NCBI GenBank assembly: GCA_023376005.1
Contig: CM042145.1
Span: 63,630,511-63,694,510, forward strand
From: Doryteuthis pealeii
Taxonomy: Eukaryota; Mollusca; Cephalopoda; Myopsida; Loliginidae
Direction of reading: 5' to 3'
Length of the DNA: 64,000 nt
Shown piece after piece: positions 44,336-53,925 of the stretch. Each line of letters starts with the position of its first letter. Position 1 is the stretch's first letter. The translations under genes were made by a program, and so were the position numbers. The notes beneath the pieces were generated by a model. The model saw nothing but the letters and a program-made list of their open reading frames with translations, was not told the DNA's origin and did not search any database.

Positions 44336-46614
44336 TTCCCCCCTGATCTCAGGATCACAAAAAGTACAACCGTGAGTAGGACGTTTTCGACGTGTACTCC
44401 TCCGGAGAGGGACAGGGCCTGGTTGATCGTCTCCCGATCACAACGGGCTCCAACAGTGAGTTGGTTTGGCAAATCCGGGTCGTCTGAGCGCATTTCGACG
44501 TCGGGCAGCTGTTGTGCATATCCCGAGCGAGTGACACTGTTTTGCCTTCCTTGTTGATCACAATGCTTCCCAGTGCCAATCTCTTGTCTCTCGTTGGCAT
44601 GGGACTGACGTCCCAGTCTCGGCTCGTCTGCAGAGGATTCATCCGAGGAATCACTGGCAGCACACGATTCTGATGAGGGGGATCCCACCTGGATAAGCCT
44701 CATACTTTCTTCAGAGGAACTCTCATCTTCCAAAGAGCAAGGTTTCGAAAAGAGGCGCAAATGTCTGACATGGCGTGGAGTTCCATCAACCGTTACGGAT
44801 TGCCGACTGTTGACTCCGGTCACACGACCTATTTTTGATCGTGTAGTGCACCTGCCGTTCGGAACCTTGACCCAAACATAGTCCCCTACCTGGTACATTC
44901 CGTGTTCCTGTTGCAATTCGGGCGGGAGAGCGGCATCAATCCCCCTGACCCTGACATGGTACTGGTGTATACGATTGGCCGGCGCTGAAGACGACGAAAC
45001 ATCGTCTTTGGGTGTCACGTTATACCAGTATACAGCTTCTTGGATGGTACACTGCTTCCTGGCCGCGATTGTCTTGATCGTCCTATGACACCGTTCAAAA
45101 ATCCCGTTTCCGGACGGCACGTACGCGCATCGGAGACGCAATCGCACTCCCCATTCCCCAAGAAAGGTTCGAAATCTGCTGGTAAAGGCAGTGTCATTAT
45201 CGGTAAGTATTTCGACTGGTGGACCCCGCTCGCAAAAGATTGCCTCCAAGTGACGAGCCACTGTATCAGAATCCTGGCACCGAATTGAACGCCAAATAGC
45301 AAATCGAGAGGGTCCGCAGTCGATGAGGCTCAGGTAGTGTCTACCCCCATAGTGGGTAATATCCATTCCCAGCCGGCTCCAATTAGTATCCACGTCTAAT
45401 TTTCCCTTCCTCCAATGTACCGGTGCTGGGTCGATGGTTTGACAGTCCACACAGGATCGCACTACAGATCTTACGTCTGCCTTTGTTGTTGACGGGCCAA
45501 CTCGCCGCACAAAATAGGTTGTCCGTCTTACTCCGGGGTGCCCGCTCTGCCGGTGAATACTCAATATCTGATGTTTACTCAGAGCAGTGGCACAGACATC
45601 CAGCGCCAATTCCTCCCCCTTTTTCATAGCCATAAACCAGTGTTGCGGTACTCTCGTCAGTTCGTCGGCTCTGTTATGCTCTGACCTTACCAGCGTCACG
45701 TCTACGGTCAATTCGTACTCTTTGATCAATTGTGAGAGGGTGTATAACCCCCTCTTGACCAACATCTCCGCAGCCGCTTTGGTGCGTACCTTTGACTTTC
45801 CACTCAAACTGTTATTGAGCCAATGGTACGTGCACAGGGAATCCGTTTTGATGTGAAGTACTTTTGCCTGCCATTGAAGCGCAAGGTTGACACCCTTCAC
45901 CACCGCATCGAGTTCGGCCAAATTAATGTGATGGGAGTCATTGTCAGGGCGCAACCAGCACGCATCTTCAATTACGGCTCCATTGTCGTCTAATAACACC
46001 CCCGTAGCAAGTGAGCTGGCGTCAACCCACAAATTCATCTCCAGGCCGGCGGTACACCACACTCCCTTAACCGGATCACCCCGCTTAACCCGGGTGACTG
46101 TATCTTGTAGCATCTTCTTCAGTAGAGGATCAGCAAGCTCAGTGTCCCAACCAGCCGATACCGCACTCGCCCGACGTTTGATAAATCCAGCAGCCACTCT
46201 AAGCCAGCCACAAACAGGAAAATGCCCCACAAGTCTCCCACACAGGGAAAATGTGTTTCGGCGAGTAATGACCTTGGGAACATCGGGAACTTCACTCCCC
46301 CGCTTCCATCGAAGAACACCTTTTCCCCCCCAGACCTGCAGACCAAGGACTTTGGCACCATCCTGTAGTCGCTCTGGATTCTTGCAAATCAGGCCGTACT
46401 CAGACAGGTGCGCCCTCACCCGAGCTGTTGAGACTAGATCTTCATTAATGAAAATATCATCGATGTACGCCGACGTGGCGCTCCTGATGATTGGATCTCG
46501 AGACATAACGGCTTCAACAACAGACTTCATGATGAGAGGCGCCACATTGAGGCCAAAACCCAGCCGGGTGAGGCAATACCTTTGGCCCCCAAATATCACA
46601 GTCTGATAAGCCAC
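44336..46614 (-). pseudogene. Pol: RT palm/thumb, RNase H, integrase (broken at its N-side)
   Basis: This frame is open from 46614 through the 3' LTR (to 44125). Residues counted from 46614: RT GLNVAP near 21-26 and YIDD at 50-53; RNase H with D198, E234, D258 and an NRADELT motif near 314-320; integrase zinc-binding H354, H359, C388, C391; catalytic D418, D472, E507 (34 residues between the last two, as in DD35E). A GPY/F-like module (YQVGDYVWVKVP) is near 574-586, then an acidic S/E-rich tail. All catalytic residues of RNase H and integrase are kept. The N-side of the RT is cut off by a stop at 46624, so no intact polyprotein is made. Confidence 0.88.
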
Positions 46615-46623
46615 AAAGACTCG

Positions 46624-47118
46624 TCAATGCCGATCTGATGCTATGCTTCGCTTCAGATCAAGCAATGACACATTCGCGCCCTTCTTGCGCCATTCCCTCA
46701 ACGTGGCCGCGCACACGTCAGCATTAGCCGTAAATGCGTCCACATGTTCATTTAGCTCTCTGTAATCCATGACAGGGCGCACCTTACGCTTATTGTGCTG
46801 AATTACGGCCATTAGTGGAACCAGTCCCTTAGGTGGGCCAAGTCTCTCTTCGGGGTAGGACAACAACCAGCCATTTTCAATCCACTTGTGATGCTCGGTT
46901 TCGTAGCTCTCTCTGGCATGTTTTGGAACTTGGTACTCCGGTATCTTATTGTCCAGAAGCTCTGGAGCTCGTCCTCCGGACCATTTCCATTTAGCGATCC
47001 ATCGGTTCGTCCTTTCGTCGAAATCCACGCGAAAATCCGGCTCATCAATTTGGATCGCAGCGCATATATTCGCTTCGTACCCACCAAAACTCACAGTTCC
47101 TGATGGTGTAATGGTCAT
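46624..47118 (-). pseudogene. Pol: RT N-terminal (fingers/palm) segment
   Basis: About 164 codons in the same frame as the downstream pol segment. It reads a linker, RVDFDERTNRWIAKWKW, then RT motifs VRPVMDYRELNEHVD and GANVSLLDLKR. The catalytic aspartate of the first palm motif (LLDL) is present. The following stretch up to the TGA at 46624 does not read as RT in this frame, while the neighbouring frame does for a short way. This suggests a pair of compensating small indels. Confidence 0.8.
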
Positions 47119-47123
47119 ACCAC

Positions 47124-47471
47124 CTAAAGCTCTGATGGCATCGTTCCCCAGTATGAGGTCAAACCCAACAGCTGCCGATTCACAAGTGCATTAAGATGCA
47201 CCGGCTCAGCATTGCCCACAGTGAGCCGAAGTCGGCTTCGCCCGCAGCACTTAAACATTTTTCCATTTGCTGTCAGCACACTAGCTTGTCCGAGCCTCCA
47301 GGCGTCACACACAAATCTGCTGGCCAGCGTCCGTGTACACCCAGTGTCCACCAGGGCTGTGCATTTTCTCCCGTTGACATGAACATCAAGTCTTGGCAGC
47401 GCCTCATTCTTCTTTTCTCTGGGGAGCAAGCTGACGCTGATTACTTCTCCCCCATGCCGTTTCCCGAACAC
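47124..47471 (-). pseudogene. Retroviral-type aspartic protease segment
   Basis: This frame overlaps the end of gag by 31 bases in the -1 frame relative to gag, a usual gag/pol arrangement. It contains the protease active-site motif ALVDTGCTRTLA, then SVLTANGKMFKCCGRSRLRL. Near 47175 a small indel shifts the frame, so it ends early at 47124 and does not run into RT. Homologous elements have a continuous protease-RT frame here. Confidence 0.8.
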
Positions 47472-48169
47472 TCCGAAGCAATATGGCCGGTCTTTTTACA
47501 CCGAAAACATCGGATCGTACGGAGACGCCGAGATTGTTGTTCAAAGGCTGCATCCGAGCGTCCTTGCAAGCAGTCCCTTGACAGATGATTGGGACCGGAG
47601 CACTTGTAGCACACAACTTCGTTCCTTCGGGCCTCGGCTGGCACAGGGGCAGGTTTAGTAGCAGCAACGATCTCCTCGGGCTGTTCAGTGTCGGCCATAA
47701 TGGCCCGTACCCGATCCACTATCTCTCCCATTGTCATGTCATCCATGCGCGATGACGCGCGCAACAATCGACGCACGTCCTGCAGCAGTCCAGAAACGAA
47801 TGCACAAATCATTCGTCGCTCCCCAACTAGTTGGTCCAGCCGTTGTAATTCAGCCAAATACTCGTTCACGGTTTCACCAGGCTGGAGTCGCCGGGCCACG
47901 AATCGATCATATGCACCGAATGAGTCAGGAGCGTAGGCTTTTATCAGAGCCTGTTTTATTCGCTGAAAATCAGTCTTCTCCCCTTTGCTCAATTGTCTAT
48001 AAACAGCGAGAGCTCCACCTCGCAGGCGCAACGGTAGGATCAGCTCGATATCTGTCCTTTTGCAGAGTTCGCAGATCATCTCCACACGCTGAATCCATTC
48101 GATGACGGGTTCGTCGGAGGGAGACCCACCAAACTCCGGGATTAATCTGTAGTCAAACACCTTGTCCAT
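47441..48169 (-). CDS. Gag polyprotein of the Ty3/gypsy-like element
   Basis: The 242-codon frame starts at ATG 48169, 19 bases after the LTR; the frame is also open into the LTR, but that upstream part is LTR sequence. The N-terminal two thirds is a capsid-like region (PVIEWIQRVEMICEL, LPLRLRGGALAVYRQL, RLQPGETVNEYLAELQRL). The C-terminal third has two CCHC zinc knuckles, CYKCSGPNHLSRDC and CFRCKKTGHIASEC, for RNA binding. The frame is intact, so a Gag product could still be made if transcribed. Confidence 0.85.
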   Translation of the reverse strand: MDKVFDYRLIPEFGGSPSDEPVIEWIQRVEMICELCKRTDIELILPLRLRGGALAVYRQLSKGEKTDFQRIKQALIKAYAPDSFGAYDRFVARRLQPGETVNEYLAELQRLDQLVGERRMICAFVSGLLQDVRRLLRASSRMDDMTMGEIVDRVRAIMADTEQPEEIVAATKPAPVPAEARRNEVVCYKCSGPNHLSRDCLQGRSDAAFEQQSRRLRTIRCFRCKKTGHIASECSGNGMGEK

Positions 48170-48188
48170 AGTTCGCCGAAATAGCTTA

Positions 48189-48333
48189 TGTCTTCTTTCC
48201 TTCCTCTTTCTTTCTTTCCTTCCTTCTTCATACAAAACGCGTGTCACAAAAGCACGCAAAAACCGCTACACTTCTCCTTGCAAGCTATGCACCGGAACGG
48301 TTTCGAGTCAGGTAAGTTCGCCTCGTCATTACT
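48189..48333 (-). repeat. 5' LTR of the Ty3/gypsy-like element
   Basis: It matches 44186-44335 apart from a few substitutions and a 4-5 bp length change in the CTTT-rich part. Its outer end reads AGTAATGACG where the 3' LTR has TGTAATGACG. Confidence 0.85.
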
Positions 48334-48629
48334 TCAACCAGTATACATTTGTTAGAATTGGAAGAAAACTGTATTTGAAAGAAAGAAATAAAAAAAGAGA
48401 AACCCAAAGATGCGTAGGTGGGCAAAGGAAGTAAGATTGTTAGTTTTGTATTTTTACGAAAGAATGTTAACGTGACAACTACTGCCTATGTACTTAGAAG
48501 ACTGTTGTACTCTTCCTCCACACATCAGGTGACAGGGAAAGTATGCATGTAGATTTCAACTGTGACCTCGTAACTCTAAGAGTACACTTTACCCAGGATG
48601 TTGCTATGACAACGACCGAGAAGGATTTT
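48334..48629. other. Non-coding stretch between LTR element and 28S-like fragment
   Basis: No family recognised, no open frame of note. Confidence 0.4.
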
Positions 48630-48815
48630 TCGCGCGTGAGACAGGTTAGTTTTATTCTACCGATCGGAACGTGTGTTACGTCGGTCGTGGCCACGGCTAT
48701 CCCGTCCAGTACGAGAGGAACCGCGGGATCGGAGCAACGGTTCGCGTGTTCGCTCGAACGAGCAGCGGTACCAAACTGCCTCCGCGCGATAACGGCAGAA
48801 AGCCTCTAAGCTGGA
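48630..48815 (+). pseudogene. 28S rRNA 3'-region fragment, divergent
   Basis: Several blocks match the most conserved part of domain VI of metazoan 28S rRNA (sarcin-ricin loop neighbourhood) in the right order: GTGAGACAGGTTAGTTTTAT, TCTACCGAT, ATCCCGTCCAGTACGAGAGG, AACCGCGGG and GCCTCTAAGCTGGAA. Between the blocks the sequence differs from functional rRNA; the usual segment before the CCTCTAAG block is replaced. It is therefore a retroposed or otherwise dispersed and decayed fragment, not part of an rDNA unit. Homology from general knowledge of 28S; no alignment was run. Confidence 0.8.
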
Positions 48816-49095
48816 ACCGCGACCGGTGTCACCACGATATTACGAAAGGCGTCTCTTTTCGTTCCGCTGGAGCCTGCCATAGCGGTCGTCTGTCGCTAGT
48901 AGCGGCGGCTGTTGCGTTCGGGGGGGGGGTTCGCCGTCTCCGTTGGGCGTGGCTTGTCGTCGTTGCATACGCGGCGGCGTGTGCGAACGGGCTAACCGAC
49001 TTGACATCCGCGACAGGCGGGATTTTGCCGTCGCCGTCTTGTTTCGAACCCCCCGTGGAGCGTGAGACGAGGGATCGCTCGTAGAACACACAGTT
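48816..49095 (+). other. GC-rich continuation of the 28S-like fragment
   Basis: Strikingly GC-rich for this window, with CpG-rich words (GCGGCGGCTG, GTCGCCGTCTTG). It may be the last part of 28S with its expansion segment plus downstream spacer. I cannot match it base by base. Confidence 0.4.
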
Positions 49096-49099
49096 CAAG

Positions 49100-49765
49100 G
49101 AACCGCCGATAGACAACACCAGAATACGACCGCTCTGCAAAAATTCGATATTTGGATCGTAAGACGGGAGGACGGAAGAATTAAAGACATTTTACAATGA
49201 ATTAAAGATAATTCATTTGGAAGGAAGGAACGAATCACCGTTGATAAAAAGAAAGCAAAAAGGAAATGAACAATTTGATAAGAGGACATTCTTTCGAGTT
49301 ACAACTTCATAGTGAGTTAACAAAAAAAAAAAAACATATAATATTTGGTATTCTGTAAATCCCTATTGTCTGTCATATATTTTATGTAATGTTGATATGG
49401 TTGATATGTTCAATTGCTCGCCCACTCATTTGACAACACGAATCATATATTCACTTTACCCTCTGATTACATGTATATTTGTATATATGTATTTACCTTT
49501 TTTATATAATAATTTATATTTAAATGTTAATAAACGTTCGTGTGTTTATAAGAAATCCTGTTTGTTCTTCGTCATTCAGCGTTATTGCCATTCACCGGTC
49601 TTCTACCCGTTTTACGGGTGCAAAGAGAAAAGTCTTGAATCCCATCCCTTTTGTACTATTTATTTTTTACATCTGGGACCTTTTGCATTTTTTTGTCATT
49701 TCATGTTGCAGAGGTGCACTGGTCGTCCCTAACGAGTGTCCCTGCGTAACAATATATATATATAT
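49100..49765. other. Non-coding stretch, nothing recognised
   Basis: AT-rich DNA with short chance frames. A (TA)n run lies at 49752-49767. Confidence 0.45.
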
Positions 49766-49768
49766 ATA

Positions 49769-50024
49769 GTAAGTAAGTAAAGTCGTCGGGGCGGCCTAAA
49801 GTCGGTATCAGTCAGTCAGCAAGGTAGTCTATCCTCTTTTCAATAGCGCTAGACCAAGGAAATTGTTTTTAGCATCTGAGGTGGAGCGCCACACCTACCT
49901 TCAGCTCCTTACTTTACCGCACAGATCCCAGTGCTACTCATACGCTGAGTTGGCGGGGACCGGTATCGAATTAGGAACCTTGTGGTTTCTAGCCGAACGC
50001 TCTACCGACTGAGCTAACCCGGCC
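49769..50024 (-). mobile_element. tRNA-derived SINE family B
   Basis: On the minus strand the head GGCCGGGTTAGCTCAGTCGG is followed by TAGAGC, GGTTC-type T-arm remains and the body/tail shared with 34866 and 60156. TA runs flank both ends. Confidence 0.8.
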
Positions 50025-50091
50025 ATCAATATATATATATATAATCAGTTTTGTAAATGCTATGATATATCTGGAGATCGAACATTATACA

Positions 50092-50635
50092 GCAACATTT
50101 TCAGATGAAAATCCAGGCAATAAATTCATGTTAAGTTTCAACGAAGAATTTCCCCAAGTTTTAACAGGGGAAAGGTTAACTGTTTTGTACTCAGTCAGTT
50201 TTTCGAGCCTGTTCATCTTTATCTGCGCGAAGATAAAGAATATGAAAGACGTGAGTTTTTTTTTCTTCAAATATATTGTTGTGGCGACGGCTTTCTCATA
50301 CCAACACAGACATTTTGTTAGCAATAATCTTTTTTTCTCTTCTCTTGTCCTGACAAGCCTTATATCAATAATTCTTCTTCTCCTTTTTTTCTCTCTCTCT
50401 TTACTCCCATGATGAAGATACCTATTGACAAATAGCATCTGCCGCGTATATCATTCTTTCAGCACCATCACTGTGGCGGCAAACGAGCGGCTTTTTTTTT
50501 CAACCGGCCGAAGAATGAGTTGGATGTTGGGTGGGGGTAGTTCATTAGACGCCCAAAATATTTTACCCTTATTAAAATATGACGACGTGAGTAGCGTCGC
50601 TGCCATCTTAACAGAAGCCTACGAGAATTAATGCT
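50092..50635 (+). other. Weak candidate exon pair of unknown function
   Basis: An acceptor-like ATTATACAG ends at 50091, an open block of 52 codons (TFSDENPGNKFMLSFNEEF...) follows, then a donor-like GAC|GTGAGT at 50250. A second block after CTTTCAG (about 50462) reads SWMLGGGSSLDAQNILPLL and AAILTEAYEN before a stop at about 50630. The phases of the two blocks do not agree for the better-looking second frame. No family recognised; likely chance. Confidence 0.15.
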
Positions 50636-51125
50636 TCGGGTAGGATGAGACGAGTGTTTTTTTTTTCCTCTTTTAAAAAAAATTCTCGTGGGTTTTTAGT
50701 GCTATGGAAGACACACTTTGCTACTCAGTTCATACATTGGTTGTCTGTTTTGAAAGATGTCGATGCGTGTCATCTCATCAAAAGATGCTACAAACACACA
50801 TCTATAAAGATCACTTAAAATTGTTCTAACTTCAATTAATAATGGAAGATTCCAGTCGGTACAGAAATTAAACGGCCGTTCGAATTCCTAAAGAAATAAA
50901 TAAATAAAATGAGTTAAAAAAATAAGATAAAAGGTGTTTATTAAAAGATTTTAGAATAGCCCATGTGAGAGATGATAATGAAGGGAAACTCAAATAGGAA
51001 TGACGAGAAAGAAGAAGAAGAAGAAGAAGAAGAACAACAACAACAACAACAACAACAGCAGCAAATGTGAAAGACAAATATATATGACAAGAAGGAGGAA
51101 GAGGAGAAGGAGGAGGAAGATTATG
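50636..51125. other. Non-coding stretch with (GAA)n/(CAA)n run
   Basis: AAGAAG and AACAAC trinucleotides at about 51010-51060; nothing else recognised. Confidence 0.5.
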
Positions 51126-51129
51126 AAAA

Positions 51130-51664
51130 CTAGCAGGACTTGTGAATATACCACAGTATAATAATTTGATTATAACAACGTTTCGTATGTTTACTTAAGA
51201 GCTATTTCACAATTGCTCAATATGTAAACAGTATAATAATCTTGATTTAACTCTCTCTCTCATTCTTTTTTTTTCTTTCTTAACTTTTCATCTATTTACT
51301 ATGTTTGATTGAAACAGATTAACGTTTTATTTGACGTGGACGACTACATCTCTGCAGGTTAGCGTTATCGCTTCTGTGTGCCCACCCCTCTCTATTTTTA
51401 CCACTCTTTCTTTGTTTCCTTCTTTCTTATTATATTTTTCTGTGTAGCATGTCATTTTTCTTCCTTTTCTTTCTTTCTTTCTAATAAAAACGGTATGGTC
51501 CATTATTTAGCTGAATCAATGACATTTATAAGAAATAAAAATTCGGTGGATAAGCAACACTAGATGAGAAGGAATTACATTTTTGCATTTCATCTCGGAC
51601 AATTTGGACGGTCTCATTTTAACCAGAGGGTGTTGCAAGATAATAATGAGTATTAATATATAGA
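51130..51664 (-). mobile_element. Helitron-like family 2, complete copy
   Basis: 3' end CTAG|T at 51130-51133 with hairpin CTGTG-GTATATT-CACA(A) in minus sense. 5' end TCTATATATTAATACTC at 51664, here preceded by G and not A. Body with pyrimidine tracts and GGGTGTTGCAAGAT. Confidence 0.6.
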
Positions 51665-51939
51665 CAAAGAGTAGAAACGGAAGAAGAATAACATAAAAGC
51701 AGCAAGAAGAAGGATGAAGTTCTCTCGTTGGTATAATCAGTGACCAGAAACAAATAATTAAAATCTGGTGACCTGAGATCTGTCTCTCAGGCAGCACCTC
51801 CACATTATACTAACACCAGTAGAGTAAGGGCTGTACTTTAATATCTGCACTGCAGCAGTATACCGAAAGAAGGGGTTTATTTTTTAAAAATATTGAGTCG
51901 TGTGTCGTATCGAAAATGTCTACAGGTTTTTTTCCATTA

Positions 51940-51941
51940 TG

Positions 51942-51972
<31 letters not shown>
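51940..51972. repeat. Poly-A tract
   Basis: About 32 A with almost no interruption. Confidence 0.95.
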
Positions 51973-51974
<2 letters not shown>

Positions 51975-51998
51975 AAAATTGTATTATATGTATATATA

Positions 51999-52041
51999 TA
52001 TTTACCAACCTCTCCGCACAAGCAGGATGTGACACAATGAT
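51999..52041 (-). mobile_element. SINE family A, tail fragment
   Basis: TTTACCAACCTCTCCGCACA and AGCAGGATGTGACACAA only. Confidence 0.6.
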
Positions 52042-52084
52042 TTTTTCAGAAAATATTTGTTTATTTTTTGTATTTTTTAAATTT

Positions 52085-52455
52085 TTTTCTGTTCAGATAA
52101 CCGTTTAGATAAAGATCTAGAAGTCTCTCCTACATATCTTTTGTAACAATTTAAGCAAACTATTGTGTAGACTCCAATATAACGGAACTTTTACAAACAG
52201 AAATTCGGGTTGCCTGTGGGGTCACCTTTGAGCGGCGTATTGGCGTGATAACATAGATATCATATTAAACGAGGTTTTCTAAACAAAAGCCTAGCTAAAC
52301 ATATTTTAGACAATAACCATACCTTTGATTTTAAAGGTGCCAAAATATCAACTCATATACACAATAGAACACTACGTAAAATTATGGTATTTTGCGTTAT
52401 TCTCACACATCAAACCATCGCCCAAAGACAAGGCTTTTTTAATATATCCCCTTAG
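52085..52455. pseudogene. Penelope-like element: GIY-YIG endonuclease, internally inverted
   Basis: On the minus strand (about 52235-52090) a frame reads IGVYTIVCLNCYKRYVGETS followed by RSLSKRLSEQK. This is the GIY-YIG nuclease core of Penelope-like retroelements (GVYxIxCxxCxxxYVGET). On the plus strand (about 52290-52455) a frame reads LAKHILDNNHTFDFKGAKI and then THIHNRTLRKIM and QGFFNISP, the region that normally follows the nuclease core in the same protein. The two halves of one domain are thus in opposite orientation. The upstream RT is missing. The clade within Penelope-like elements is not determined. Confidence 0.7.
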
Positions 52456-53028
52456 TTAGCGACACTTGTACTCAGAAATCATAAAATCCCCTTCACATAA
52501 CCATTTCCGAGATATACATCCTAACAAATTTAAATAAAGAACCCTTACACCATTCATACTTTTTTTACTTTATATATAAGAGAAAAAAAATAGAAAAATA
52601 AAAAAATTATTTTCTGAAAAAATCCGTTGCAGGCCTACCATCAACGGGTTAAAACTCATCCTGTTTGAAAAAGAGAATTTGTCTATTGTCGAATTCGAAA
52701 TATATCTTCTTAAAAAAAAAACTGTTACACTAAGATATACATGATTGTCGCTGACCGAGAAACACGTGGCGGATGTGCTTATATTTGAAACTACCGCATA
52801 ACTTTTTTGGAACATCAATGCTTTCGTTTTGAATTCAAATTATTTTCAGCTCCTCTCTTGACGAGTCCGGAGTAAAAACAAGCTCTGAAGATGAATTTTA
52901 TAAATCGAAATATTGTTCAATATTAGCTATGAATACGATATAAAATATTTTCACTTTAACAGCGTATTGTGTGTTTTCACATCCTTTTATCTATACTCAT
53001 ACCGTCGGATTCATTTCCTTTCTCTTAA

Positions 53029-53082
<54 letters not shown>

Positions 53083-53085
53083 TAG
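52456..53085 (+). mobile_element. Penelope-like element, 3' region ending in (TA)n
   Basis: It continues from the GIY-YIG remnant through TTTACTTTATATATAAGA-type words to a hammerhead-like motif at 52881 and TCGGATTCATTTCC, ending in a (TA)n run (53031-53081). The same layout is seen at 14440-15262. Confidence 0.65.
52881..52928 (+). ncRNA. Hammerhead-ribozyme-like motif (family 4)
   Basis: Helix I AGCT/AGCT; core CTGAAGA (52885-52891); helix II with an unpaired T then GA(a)TTT/AAATC; GAAA; helix III ATATT/AATAT with loop GTTC; cleavage triplet AUU. Same helix II irregularity as at 15060. It lies about 430 bp after a GIY-YIG remnant. Confidence 0.5.
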
Positions 53086-53260
53086 TAACGGATTAAGTAA
53101 ATCCGACAAAACTTTATTGAAAATAGAGGAAAATGCGGATAAAACATAAAACAATTAAATTCAAATGATATTTCGCCTCGGTGTGTAACGAAGCTTTGTC
53201 AAATTTATTTTGAAGACAACTGAGATCCACAGTCTGCTTTTATGCTGAAAAGGTAATGGG
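53086..53260 (-). mobile_element. Penelope-like tail, decayed
   Basis: On the minus strand TTTGACAAAGCTTCG is followed by GAGGCGAAATATCATTTG, then GTTTTGTCGGATTTACTTAA and the (TA)n run. This parallels the CTGANGA...GAAA-(TA)n layout, but C3 and G8 of the core are changed. Confidence 0.5.
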
Positions 53261-53424
53261 GGACAGAAGAGGAGGGGAGGGCGTAATGCGTGGTAAGGTG
53301 TGAGACAAAAGTAAGGGAAAGAGGGGGAGGGTGGATGTGGTAAGGAGTGAGGAAAAAGGAAGAAAAGGAAGGGGTTTATTTGTCAGCTGGGCATGGTATT
53401 TTCCTTACCGTTACTCATTTAATT

Positions 53425-53560
53425 ACCTTTTGAAGGAGTGTAATTGTTTTGAATACAGAGTTTTCCCTGAGAACCCAATCTGCCCTACTATTTACCCATA
53501 GCTAGTAGGAAGAGGGATGGGTTCAAGCCTTTCCCAATTGCATTAGTGATAACCATTGCG
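53425..53560 (-). mobile_element. SINE family A, internal fragment
   Basis: GAACCCAATCTGCCCTACTA and CCCATAGCTAG..GAGAG body words, without head or tail. Confidence 0.6.
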
Positions 53561-53624
53561 CTAATATATGCGATAACCATTGCGCTGATATATGCGCGTG
53601 TCTGTGTGTGGATACCAGAGTATC

Positions 53625-53925
53625 ATTTTACAAAAAGCAGCTGTATGGCCACTTGCTTCCTATCACACAAACTATTCAAGCAAGACAAACAAAATATACT
53701 GGACACTGTTCGAGAGGCAAGAGCGAATTAATAAGTAAAGTTTTCATGTAAAGATCTGCACAGTGTGTGTCGACAAACTAAAATCTACAATCAGCACTGT
53801 GTGGATTCTGGATGCCGGGTGGGAAACCTGCCAGGGACGATGACCAATAGGAACGGGTGGCGAGAGAAAGTCATGGATATCAATGCTGTTAGCGCGACAT
53901 TGTGATGATGATGATTAAGTGTCAA
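53625..53925 (+). pseudogene. LINE family a, 3' end fragment
   Basis: It carries KKQLYGHLLPITQT-type and GWREKVMDINAVSAT-type remains with frameshifts and the family 3' tail GATGATGATGATT. Confidence 0.75.

Larger units (their letters stand above)
44186..48333 (-). mobile_element. Ty3/gypsy-like LTR retrotransposon, near-complete, inactivated
   Basis: A 4.15-kb element on the minus strand with two matching LTRs, gag with two zinc knuckles, aspartic protease, RT, RNase H and integrase in the Ty3/gypsy order. The 3' LTR (44186-44335) and 5' LTR (48189-48333) differ at only a few positions, so insertion was fairly recent, yet protease/RT and RT carry breaks. Only about 19 bp separate the 5' LTR from the gag ATG, leaving almost no room for a leader. 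A G-run next to the 3' LTR (complement of 44336-44343) is the likely polypurine tract. No target duplication is evident; the left flank is (TA)n. Confidence 0.9.

Noticed and set aside
45941..46606. Plus-strand 221-codon frame
   Set aside because: It is the antisense shadow of the RT/RNase H frame, which has clear catalytic motifs on the minus strand.
48671..49084. 137-codon plus-strand frame as a protein gene
   Set aside because: It lies in a GC-rich 28S-like segment where stop codons are rare; no domain and no splice or codon pattern.
50462..50632. Third exon of the bHLH gene
   Set aside because: The phase fits, but the peptide after the splice does not continue helix 2 (no LQ-type ending) and shows no bHLH C-terminal features.
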